Assembly (NCBI RefSeq): GCF_001898575.1
Contig: NZ_MKUD01000002.1
Location: 173,232-237,231, forward strand
Origin: Spirosoma sp. 48-14
GTDB taxonomy: Bacteria; Bacteroidota; Bacteroidia; Cytophagales; Spirosomataceae
Direction of reading: 5' to 3'
DNA length: 64,000 bases
Within the stretch, counting starts at the first letter, position 1; each line of letters starts with the position of its first letter. The position numbers and the translations under genes were made by a program. The notes below the pieces were generated by a model, which was not told where the DNA came from, ran no database searches, and saw only the letters and a list, made by a program, of their open reading frames with translations. Shown in pieces: positions 45,638-52,673 of this stretch.

Positions 45638-46165
45638 ATGACCGTTAACGATAAAACGTTTGTCCCGTTTATCCCCGCCGAATCGATTCAAAGCCGGATT
45701 CAGGAATTAGCCAGCCAGATCAATCAGGATTATGCCGACAAAAAGCCGCTTCTGGTGGTCATTCTGAACGGTGCCTTTCTGTTTGCTGCCGACTTGATGA
45801 AAAATCTGACAATACCCTGCGAAATAACGTTTCTGCGAGTATCGTCTTACAAAGGCACATCATCGACCGGGCAATTGAAAGAAATTCTGGGCCTTACCGA
45901 ACCCATCGCCAACAGAGACCTTATCGTTATTGAAGATATTGTCGATACCGGCCGGACCCTCAACGACATTTGCGAGCAACTCCGCGCTTTCCAACCTTCG
46001 TCACTCACCATTGCTACGCTCCTCTTCAAGCCAGAAGCTTTGCTAAAGCCAATGAAGCTGGACTATGTAGGTTTCGAGATCGAGAATCGCTTTGTACTGG
46101 GCTACGGCCTCGATTACGACGGCCTGGGTCGCAATAGCGCTGATATTCTGGTACTTGAGCAATAA
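45638..46165 (+). CDS. hpt: hypoxanthine phosphoribosyltransferase
   Basis: A 175-aa purine salvage enzyme that joins hypoxanthine or guanine to PRPP. The PRPP-binding motif VIEDIVDTGRTLND lies near residues 90-103, with RVSSYKGTSSTG near residues 66-77 and the base-binding DYVGFEIENRFVLGYGLDYD near the end. The open frame extends to 45509, but a promoter lies within that part and conservation begins at MTVNDKTF, so I use 45638. Confidence 0.94.
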   Translation: MTVNDKTFVPFIPAESIQSRIQELASQINQDYADKKPLLVVILNGAFLFAADLMKNLTIPCEITFLRVSSYKGTSSTGQLKEILGLTEPIANRDLIVIEDIVDTGRTLNDICEQLRAFQPSSLTIATLLFKPEALLKPMKLDYVGFEIENRFVLGYGLDYDGLGRNSADILVLEQ

Positions 46166-46263
46166 AGTATTAGGAGCGAGGAGTTAGGAGTGAGAATACT
46201 GGCGCAAGCCAAAGAGAGTATGCGTCCGCCATTCTCACTCCTAACTCCTCGCTCCTAATACTT
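46165..46263. repeat. 33-bp perfect palindrome of 7-nt words between hpt and nuoD
   Basis: Arms 46165-46197 and 46231-46263 are perfect reverse complements with 33-nt spacer. Arm one reads TAGGAGC, GAGGAGT, TAGGAGT, GAGAATA from 46171. The outer ends touch the stop codons of hpt and nuoD, which converge here. Confidence 0.93.
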
Positions 46264-47486
46264 CATCGATCCACTTCCCCCATCACCACATCAATTGACC
46301 CAATGATGGCTACTAAATCGGCCAGCATGGCTCCCCGGCTGATTTCGCTGATAACCGAGAGGTTGTGGTAACAACACGAGCGGGCTTTGCAGCGGACAGG
46401 TATGTCTGATTTACCATCTGTTCGGAAGAAAAATCCGAGTTCCCCTTTGGCACTCTCACCCCGCACATAAAAGTCCATCGCCTTTGGACGTATTTTCTTC
46501 GGGACAACTGCCTGTGGATCATAATCACGGGTACGCCGATGATCGGAAGTTAGTTTATCAAGGCATTGCTCGATGATTCGAATAGACTCATAACATTCCA
46601 GCACCCGAACATAGTTGCGGTCCCAGCAGTCGCCTACCGTTCCCATTTTGCCTTCTCCAATTGGAATAGCAAAGTCCAGTTCGGGGTAGACCGAATAACC
46701 ATCGACCCGACGTAGGTCGTAGCGAAGACCTGAGCCACGTAGCATAGGCCCTGTACAGCCGTAGTTAATCGCGACTGGCAAGGGCAAAACGCCCACGTTG
46801 GCCGTCCGCTTTATAAAAATTTCATTTTCGATAACCAACTGTTGCAGTTCCTGCAGTTTCGGTTTCAGGTAGGTCACAAACTCCCGGCAACGCTCCTCAA
46901 ATCCGACGGGCAAGTCGTAAAATAAACCACCAACCCAAATGTAATTGTAGAGCATACGCGCCCCGCTCACCCACTCCAGCATCCGCAGAATATGCTCCCG
47001 GTCGCGCATGAGCCAGAGAAAAGGCGTGTAAGCCCCAATATCCAACGCATAGGTACCAATACCAACCATATGAGCGGCAATCCGATTCAGTTCCGCCACC
47101 AGCACCCGTATATATTCTGTACGCTTCGGAATGTCGTTCTGAATCCCCAGCATCCGCTCGACGCCCATCACAAAGGCATGTTCGCAGTTCATAGCGGCCA
47201 AATAATCGAGACGGTCAACGAACGGAATAGCCTGATTAAAAGGCAACGATTGAGCATGTTTCTCGAAGCAACGATGCAGATAACCCAGATGTGGCACAAC
47301 ATCCCTAATGATTTCGCCGTCGGTTACCACCTCGAGTCGTAGAACGCCATGCGTCGATGGGTGCTGAGGTCCCATATTAAGCACCATTTCACCTTCGCCG
47401 AGCATATCTGGCCGATATACATTCGGTTCGGAAGCCCGAAAATGGCCCGGCGCATACTCGTATTCTATTGTTGTTGTTGTTGTCAT
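46263..47486 (-). CDS. nuoD: NADH-quinone oxidoreductase subunit D
   Basis: A 407-aa 49-kDa-type subunit of respiratory Complex I that forms part of the quinone site at the membrane junction. Conserved segments: [17 protein letters not shown] near residues 37-53, [11 protein letters not shown], and [18 protein letters not shown]. The usual Cys-containing C-terminal region reads [13 protein letters not shown]. The start is the ATG at 47486. No other nuo gene is next to it: hpt converges downstream and rpmG diverges upstream, so it is transcribed alone here. Confidence 0.94.
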   Translation of the reverse strand: MTTTTTIEYEYAPGHFRASEPNVYRPDMLGEGEMVLNMGPQHPSTHGVLRLEVVTDGEIIRDVVPHLGYLHRCFEKHAQSLPFNQAIPFVDRLDYLAAMNCEHAFVMGVERMLGIQNDIPKRTEYIRVLVAELNRIAAHMVGIGTYALDIGAYTPFLWLMRDREHILRMLEWVSGARMLYNYIWVGGLFYDLPVGFEERCREFVTYLKPKLQELQQLVIENEIFIKRTANVGVLPLPVAINYGCTGPMLRGSGLRYDLRRVDGYSVYPELDFAIPIGEGKMGTVGDCWDRNYVRVLECYESIRIIEQCLDKLTSDHRRTRDYDPQAVVPKKIRPKAMDFYVRGESAKGELGFFFRTDGKSDIPVRCKARSCCYHNLSVISEISRGAMLADLVAIIGSIDVVMGEVDR

Positions 47487-47672
47487 GTTTGGTTTAACCC
47501 ACCCAAGGCGAAGCACGTACGAACAGCTTCCTAACTAAATAGGCTATTGCCTGATCCTAAATTTAGGAGGCCCGTATTTCCTCAAAGGTCGCCAGCTAAC
47601 GACCGAAAGTCAAACCGGAACAAAAATTCCGACTTAATTCATTACAAATCATCTGTTTTTCTAAAAAACCTA

Positions 47673-47703
47673 TTGGCAAAATAAAAGTAATTCCGTACCT
47701 TTG
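47673..47703 (+). promoter_or_regulatory. promoter of rpmG-DUF4295
   Basis: TTGGC at 47673 and TACCTTTG at 47696-47703 with 20 nt between TTG and TA: a near-consensus Bacteroidota promoter, about 30 nt before the rpmG ATG. Confidence 0.75.
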
Positions 47704-47733
47704 CGCTCCTTATCGAGAAAACGAACGTTAGCA

Positions 47734-47919
47734 ATGGCAAAGAAAGGCGCCAATAGAATCCAGGTTATTCTGGAATGCACCGAGCAGAAAGATAGCGGTG
47801 TACCCGGCATGTCCCGGTACATCACCACGAAAAACCGGAAAAATACGCCGGCTCGTATCGAGCGGAAGAAATACAATCCGTTCCTGAAAAAAGTAACGTT
47901 GCATAAAGAAATTAAATAA
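47734..47919 (+). CDS. rpmG: 50S ribosomal protein L33
   Basis: A 61-aa large-subunit protein. The sequence [18 protein letters not shown], the [15 protein letters not shown] stretch and the end [14 protein letters not shown] are diagnostic. There is a single Cys, so it is the zinc-free form. The ATG at 47734 follows the promoter. In many Bacteroidota rpmB precedes rpmG; here no rpmB is found upstream. Confidence 0.96.
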   Translation: MAKKGANRIQVILECTEQKDSGVPGMSRYITTKNRKNTPARIERKKYNPFLKKVTLHKEIK

Positions 47920-47927
47920 GTTTGACG

Positions 47928-48015
47928 TTTACAATTTCAGTTTTCGGAGGCTAACGTATGGTTTTTAATCTTGCTTTAGCCTCCAAAAACTGAAACCGTA
48001 AACCGTAAACCATAA
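47928..48015. repeat. heptad-word hairpin and tandem repeat between rpmG and DUF4295
   Basis: An 18-bp stem with one mismatch (47936-47953 with 47977-47994) and 23-nt loop, in words TTTCAGT, TTTCGGA. Three 7-nt copies follow (ACCGTAA, ACCGTAA, ACCATAA, 47995-48015) just before the DUF4295 ATG. The decamer CAGTTTTCGG at 47938-47947 also occurs at 22093-22102. Confidence 0.88.
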
Positions 48016-48021
48016 AAAGAC

Positions 48022-48177
48022 ATGGCAAAAAAGGTAGTTGCAACCCTGAAAACGAAGGATAACGGTAAGGCATTTGCCAAAATCATCAAAGCCGTTAAAT
48101 CGCCAAAAACCGGCGCTTATACCTTCAAAGAAGAAATGGTCCCTATTGATGACGTACAAGCTGCGCTGAAAAGCTAG
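48022..48177 (+). CDS. DUF4295 small basic protein
   Basis: A 51-aa protein, MAKKVVATLKTKDNGKAF followed by a Lys-rich stretch and a C-terminal VPIDDVQAAL. DUF4295 proteins are found in Bacteroidota next to rpmG and ftsY; their role is unknown but small size, charge and position suggest a ribosome-associated protein. It ends 48 nt before a strong terminator. Confidence 0.9.
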   Translation: MAKKVVATLKTKDNGKAFAKIIKAVKSPKTGAYTFKEEMVPIDDVQAALKS

Positions 48178-48225
48178 TTTGATACCTTCAACCGATACGG
48201 CGGAACATTTCCAGAAAAGATGCTC

Positions 48226-48263
48226 GTCCCACAGCCTCTACCAGGCTCTGTGGGACTTTTTTT
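48226..48263 (+). terminator. intrinsic terminator after DUF4295
   Basis: A 9-bp stem GTCCCACAG/CTGTGGGAC (48226-48234 with 48248-48256) extended by CCT/AGG across a 2-nt bulge, then seven T (48257-48263). Confidence 0.9.
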
Positions 48264-48315
48264 GTTAGAGTTTTGTTGAAAAGAGTCGTCAGTCAGTAGT
48301 CGCTAACCTTTACGT

Positions 48316-48323
48316 TACTTTTG
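48316..48323 (+). promoter_or_regulatory. -7 promoter element of ftsY
   Basis: TACTTTTG matches TAnnTTTG, 70 nt before the ftsY ATG. No clear -33 box. Confidence 0.55.
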
Positions 48324-48392
48324 TAGCTATTATTACCGACTAACCAGTGACGACCGTACCGGCGACCCGGCATCGACTAACGATTATTTTTT

Positions 48393-49361
48393 ATGGCTCT
48401 ATTCGGTTTATTCTCGAAAGAAAAGAAAGAAACCCTCGACAAAGGCTTAGAGAAAACGAAAGACAGCTTCTTCTCGAAACTAGGGCGGGCTGTTGTCGGG
48501 AAATCGACCGTTGACGAAGAAGTACTGGACGAACTGGAAAGTGTTCTGATCTCATCGGATGTAGGGGTTGAAACCACTGTGAAAATCATCCGCCGGATTG
48601 AAGAGCGAGTTGCTCGTGATAAATACATGGGCACCAGTGAGCTTGACCGTATTCTTCGTGAAGAGATTGCCTCTTTACTCTCGGATACGAATTCCAAAAC
48701 GCCAGAACGCAATGTTTTGGACGATTTTGAGTTGCCGACTACTACAAAACCGTATGTAATTATGGTGGTGGGCGTCAATGGAGTTGGCAAAACGACGACC
48801 ATTGGCAAACTGGCCGCCCAATTTCATAAACGAGGCAAACAGGTTGTACTAGGCGCTGGCGACACATTCCGGGCAGCGGCTGTCGACCAGCTCAAACTCT
48901 GGGGTGACCGGGTCGGCGTACCTGTTATTTCGCACGGTATGAACACCGACCCATCGGCAGTAGCCTACGATGCCGTGAAGAAAGCAACGGATATGAACGC
49001 CGATGTCGTCATTATCGACACGGCTGGTCGACTGCATACCAAAGTCAACCTGATGAACGAGTTGACCAAAATTAAACGGGTCATGCAGAAAGTCACACCC
49101 GATGCCCCGCATGAGGTGCTGCTGGTTCTCGACGGTTCAACTGGCCAGAATGCGTTTATCCAGGCGACCGAGTTTACAAAAGCCACTGAAGTTACGGCAC
49201 TCGCTATCACAAAGCTGGATGGAACCGCAAAAGGTGGCGTCGTTATTGGCATTTCCGATCAGTTTAAAATTCCGGTCAAATACATTGGCGTTGGCGAAAA
49301 AATCGACGATCTGCAAACATTTAACAAGATGGAGTTTGTCGATTCGTTTTTCAAGAAATAA
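48393..49361 (+). CDS. ftsY: signal recognition particle receptor FtsY
   Basis: The SRP receptor GTPase that brings ribosomes making membrane proteins to the translocon. The 322-aa NG domain has all GTPase motifs: [15 protein letters not shown] near residues 128-142, [11 protein letters not shown] near 155, DTAGRLHTK near 209, [10 protein letters not shown] near 273 and [10 protein letters not shown] near 302. The acidic A domain is nearly absent, with only a short Lys-rich N-terminus. It follows a separate promoter, after the rpmG-DUF4295 terminator. Confidence 0.97.
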   Translation: MALFGLFSKEKKETLDKGLEKTKDSFFSKLGRAVVGKSTVDEEVLDELESVLISSDVGVETTVKIIRRIEERVARDKYMGTSELDRILREEIASLLSDTNSKTPERNVLDDFELPTTTKPYVIMVVGVNGVGKTTTIGKLAAQFHKRGKQVVLGAGDTFRAAAVDQLKLWGDRVGVPVISHGMNTDPSAVAYDAVKKATDMNADVVIIDTAGRLHTKVNLMNELTKIKRVMQKVTPDAPHEVLLVLDGSTGQNAFIQATEFTKATEVTALAITKLDGTAKGGVVIGISDQFKIPVKYIGVGEKIDDLQTFNKMEFVDSFFKK

Positions 49362-49372
49362 CGAATGCGATT

Positions 49373-49753
49373 ATGGCAGTCATAACAGATTTAGCGAAAG
49401 TCAATCGGGACGTTACCGAGATGATGCAGCAAATTTATGGTGAACGACTAACCCAAATTGTACTATTTGGCTCATACGCTCGTGGCGATTACAATGAAGA
49501 ATCGGACATTGATTATTTAGTGGTCTTAGACGAAGAGAATGTTTCACCATTCAAAGAAGTATCTACTACTATAGCTGCCCGGAATGATTATTACCTTAAA
49601 ACATTCATTCCAATATCCGCAATTGTTGTATCCAAAAGCCAATTTTCTACATCAAACCGGATTTTCTATCGAGAGGTGCGAAAGGACGGTAAATGCATTT
49701 ATGAGCGAAGATCTGAGCCATTGTATCAGCAAAGCCGAAGCGTATTTAGCTAA
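49373..49753 (+). CDS. MNT-type nucleotidyltransferase (possible antitoxin)
   Basis: A 126-aa minimal nucleotidyltransferase. The active-site signature FGSYARGDYNEESDIDYLVV lies near residues 32-51, with GS and the SDID metal-binding pair. Such proteins pair with HEPN proteins; in the characterised MntA-HepT system the nucleotidyltransferase inactivates its toxin by adding AMP groups. It begins 11 nt after ftsY and overlaps the HEPN gene by 53 nt. Antitoxin function is inferred from the pairing. Confidence 0.85.
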   Translation: MAVITDLAKVNRDVTEMMQQIYGERLTQIVLFGSYARGDYNEESDIDYLVVLDEENVSPFKEVSTTIAARNDYYLKTFIPISAIVVSKSQFSTSNRIFYREVRKDGKCIYERRSEPLYQQSRSVFS

Positions 49754-50075
49754 TGCTAAACTAATCGTAAATACTGAGTTCCCAAACGGGGCGATTACAT
49801 CGAGCTACTACTGTTTTTTCTGGCTCGTTCGCGGACTCCTTGCGGAAAAAAACATTGTCACCAAACGTCATTCGTCGGCCCGCGAAATGTTTTCACTGCA
49901 TTACATAAAGTCTGGCGAAATACCAGAGACCCATAAAGACAGTTTCGCTGTGCTATTTGAGCATAGACAGATAGCTGACTATGATATTGATGGCGATTTC
50001 CCTGTAGAAGAAATTAAACGGCTGGTCAAGTTATCAGAGGATTTTCTAAGTTTTGTCAAACGAAATTATGCGTAG
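49701..50075 (+). CDS. HEPN-domain protein (possible toxin)
   Basis: A 124-aa all-helical HEPN protein of the COG1895 type. Characteristic parts are SKAEAYLANAKLIV (helix 1), TSSYYCFFWLVRGLLAEKNI (helix 2) and FEHRQIADYD (last part). REMFSLH gives an R-x5-H that could be the RNase motif. The ATG at 49701 is chosen because the domain starts there. It overlaps its partner upstream and, by 8 nt, the secreted protein gene downstream. Appears intact. Confidence 0.83.
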   Translation: MSEDLSHCISKAEAYLANAKLIVNTEFPNGAITSSYYCFFWLVRGLLAEKNIVTKRHSSAREMFSLHYIKSGEIPETHKDSFAVLFEHRQIADYDIDGDFPVEEIKRLVKLSEDFLSFVKRNYA

Positions 50076-50541
50076 TCCTGGTAGCTTATTAATTCTTTTT
50101 GGCCTTTTATTCATTTGTTCTACTCAAAAAGCACCCGGCCATAAACTAATCCGACCCGTTTCGTTTCAGGGAATTTGTGGAGTTGTGTTGCAGAAAAAAG
50201 GGAATCACATGCCTGGCCCCGGTAAGACTTCTTCGCAGGAAACACCCATTGAACGCGAGGTTCTCATCTTCTCGTTGCTCAATATGAATCAGGTAAAAAT
50301 GGGCGATAACGGATTTATTGACTCCGTCGGGAATATAAAACCTATAAAAACGGTTAAATCGGATAAGTACGGCAAATTCTGCGTCAGCCTGCCTGTTGGC
50401 CACTATTCGGTAGTGGTACGTGAGCCTAAAGGCTTGTATGCCAATCTATCTGATGCTCACAATAATCTTTTTCCGGTCAATGTTCGGAAGAATACCCGCG
50501 CTGAGGTAAAAGTAGAGATTACCCATCAGGCGGTGTTTTAG
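50068..50541 (+). CDS. small secreted protein with carboxypeptidase-regulatory-like fold
   Basis: A 157-aa protein with signal peptide (SLLILFGLLFICSTQ) from the ATG at 50068. The rest resembles a transthyretin-like beta-sandwich: QGICGVVLQKKGNHMPGPG, KSDKYGKFCVSLPVGHYSVV and RKNTRAEVKVEI are in the pattern of carboxypeptidase-regulatory domains. Function unknown. The frame is open from 50053. Confidence 0.7.
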   Translation: MRSPGSLLILFGLLFICSTQKAPGHKLIRPVSFQGICGVVLQKKGNHMPGPGKTSSQETPIEREVLIFSLLNMNQVKMGDNGFIDSVGNIKPIKTVKSDKYGKFCVSLPVGHYSVVVREPKGLYANLSDAHNNLFPVNVRKNTRAEVKVEITHQAVF

Positions 50542-50542
50542 T

Positions 50543-50633
50543 GTAACGTGGTCAGACTGGCGTTCCAGCAGCCTGTCCACTTGTTGAAAGATTTAGCGGA
50601 GAGGCTGCTGGAATGCCAGTCCGACCACATTAC
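50543..50633. repeat. 32-bp imperfect inverted repeat upstream of rimO
   Basis: Arms 50543-50574 and 50602-50633 match as reverse complements with three mismatches; the spacer is 27 nt. The element fills the gap between the secreted-protein stop (50541) and the rimO ATG (50636), so the rimO start codon lies 2 nt past the second arm. Confidence 0.88.
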
Positions 50634-50635
50634 GA

Positions 50636-51943
50636 ATGAAAACCAAAGGATCACGTACCAATAAAATCAATATCGTCACGCTGGGTTGCTCGAAGAATCT
50701 TGTGGATTCGGAAGTGCTGTTTACGCAACTGAAGGGCAACGGCATGGACGTAACCCATGAATCGAAGAAAGACGACGCCAATATCGTAGTCATCAACACC
50801 TGTGGGTTTATCGACAATGCAAAAGAAGAATCGATCAATACCATTCTTCGCTACGTCGATGCGAAAGATGCAGGCATGGTCGATAAAGTGTATGTAACGG
50901 GCTGCCTGTCGCATCGGTACAAGGACGAGCTTGAAGTCGAGATTCCCGATGTCGATGCCTGGTTTGGTACCAACGAGATGCCCCGGTTGCTGAAAACCCT
51001 CCGCGCCGATTATAAACATGAACTCGTTGGTGAACGACTACTGACCACACCGGCTCATTTTGCCTACCTGAAAATTGCCGAAGGCTGCGACCGCCCCTGC
51101 TCGTTCTGCGCCATCCCGCTCATGCGTGGAGGACACGTATCCCGTTCGATAGATGAACTGCTGACCGAAGCCCGTTCACTGGCACGGCGAGGTACAAAAG
51201 AACTGATTCTGATTGCTCAGGATTTAACCTATTATGGGCTTGACCTATACAAAAAGCGCAATCTGGCCGACCTGATCAACCGTCTGGCGGATGTAGATGG
51301 CATCGACTGGATACGACTGCAATATGCCTATCCATCGGGCTTTCCACTCGAAGTACTCGATGTGATGCGCGACCGGCCAAATGTCTGCAATTACCTCGAT
51401 ATGCCGCTGCAAACCGGCTCGACCGAGTTGCTGAAATTGATGCGTCGGGGTATTACCCGTGACAAAACCGAAGCCCTGATCGAAACCATCCGGGCCAAAG
51501 TTCCCGACATTACCCTTCGGACTACGCTGATTGTGGGGCATCCGGGCGAAACGGAGGCCATGTTTGCCGAAACCTATGATTTCGTAGAACGGATGCGCTT
51601 CGACCGGATGGGCGTGTTTACCTATTCACACGAAGAAAATACGCATTCCTATTCTATGCCCGACGATGTTCCAGCCGATATAAAGCAGGAGCGTGCCGAC
51701 GAATTGATGGAGCTTCAGCAGGGTATTTCGCAGGAGCTGAACCAGCAAAAAGTAGGAAAAACATATAAAGTATTATTCGACCGGAAAGAGGGCGGCTATT
51801 TCATTGGCCGTACCGAAGCCGATTCCCCTGAGGTTGATAACGAAGTATTAGTTCCGGCGAGCCAATATGTCCGTATCGGCGACTTTGCCAACGTCCGCAT
51901 CGACCGGGCCGAAGATTTTGATTTATACGGTACAGTTGTGTAA
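50636..51943 (+). CDS. rimO: ribosomal protein S12 methylthiotransferase RimO
   Basis: Radical-SAM enzyme that adds a methylthio group to an Asp of ribosomal protein S12. The N-terminal UPF0004 domain has cluster Cys in LGCSKNLVDSE, NTCGFI and TGCLSHRY. The radical-SAM CxxxCxxC is CDRPCSFC near residue 147. The C-terminal TRAM domain ends near residue 430. At 435 aa it is of normal length. No promoter is found between the upstream palindrome and the ATG. Confidence 0.95.
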   Translation: MKTKGSRTNKINIVTLGCSKNLVDSEVLFTQLKGNGMDVTHESKKDDANIVVINTCGFIDNAKEESINTILRYVDAKDAGMVDKVYVTGCLSHRYKDELEVEIPDVDAWFGTNEMPRLLKTLRADYKHELVGERLLTTPAHFAYLKIAEGCDRPCSFCAIPLMRGGHVSRSIDELLTEARSLARRGTKELILIAQDLTYYGLDLYKKRNLADLINRLADVDGIDWIRLQYAYPSGFPLEVLDVMRDRPNVCNYLDMPLQTGSTELLKLMRRGITRDKTEALIETIRAKVPDITLRTTLIVGHPGETEAMFAETYDFVERMRFDRMGVFTYSHEENTHSYSMPDDVPADIKQERADELMELQQGISQELNQQKVGKTYKVLFDRKEGGYFIGRTEADSPEVDNEVLVPASQYVRIGDFANVRIDRAEDFDLYGTVV

Positions 51944-51952
51944 AATAGCACG

Positions 51953-52255
51953 ATGAAACTGACCACAGGCGAACTACAGGTAATTCGAAGTTATCTACGG
52001 GACAAACCCGTGTTGCGCGTTTATGTGTTTGGTTCTTATGCTCGCAATGAAGCTAATAAAGAGAGCGATCTGGATTTGTTGGTAGAATTGGATTATAGCC
52101 GCCCAGTTGGTCTACAGTTTGTTAGTATGAAACTTGATCTGGAAGAAAAGTTAAGTAAATCCGTTGACCTGGTTTCTATGAATGGATTGTCACCCCGAAT
52201 CCGTCCATTTATCGACCAGGATAAACAACTCATCTATGAAAGGACGGTTCGGTAA
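51953..52255 (+). CDS. MntA-like nucleotidyltransferase (possible antitoxin)
   Basis: A 100-aa minimal nucleotidyltransferase with FGSYARNEANKESDLDLLVE near residues 26-45. It belongs to the MntA type that partners with HepT (DUF86). It starts 9 nt after rimO, and its end overlaps the HepT start by 20 nt. It appears intact, although its likely partner is broken. Confidence 0.85.
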   Translation: MKLTTGELQVIRSYLRDKPVLRVYVFGSYARNEANKESDLDLLVELDYSRPVGLQFVSMKLDLEEKLSKSVDLVSMNGLSPRIRPFIDQDKQLIYERTVR

Positions 52256-52580
52256 TAGGCAACGACTTGAGCATGCTCTTGATGCTATTGCCGAGATTGA
52301 GAATTATATAAACGATCAACCATTCCCTGAATTTCTGAACAACTCAATGATGCGGTTTGCCTGCATCAAACAGCTTGAAATTATTGGTGAGGCTTGCAAT
52401 CACCTTGATGAAACTATCAGAGGTGAGTTTCCAGAAGTACAATGTCGTCAGGTTACTGGCCTCCGGCATGTTTTGGTACATTAATCTTTTGGTATAGATC
52501 CGTCTCTAATCTGGGATATACTCACGAATGATGTCCCTACACTAAAAATTCAACTGTCTCATATTTTGGATGTTATTTGA
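52236..52580 (+). pseudogene. HepT-like toxin truncated at its catalytic motif
   Basis: The HepT (DUF86) frame starts at the ATG at 52236 and includes HALDAIAEIENYIN and FACIKQLEIIGEACNHLD. It reaches the RNase motif R-x4-H (RHVLVH) and then meets TAA (52482-52484). The same frame continues for 31 codons with clear family sequence (FGIDPSLIWDILTNDVPTL) to TGA at 52578-52580. In family members the motif reads R-x4-H-x-Y; here x is the stop and Tyr is replaced by Ser. CAA to TAA would be a single transition. Probably inactive unless read through. Confidence 0.85.
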
Positions 52581-52673
52581 GTTTTATCGAATGCAATAAC
52601 AAAGCCCTTACCCCTGACCGAACCTTGCGGAGCCTTCTGTTGTTGAGCCGATAAAATCCCAACCCTGCTCCGA

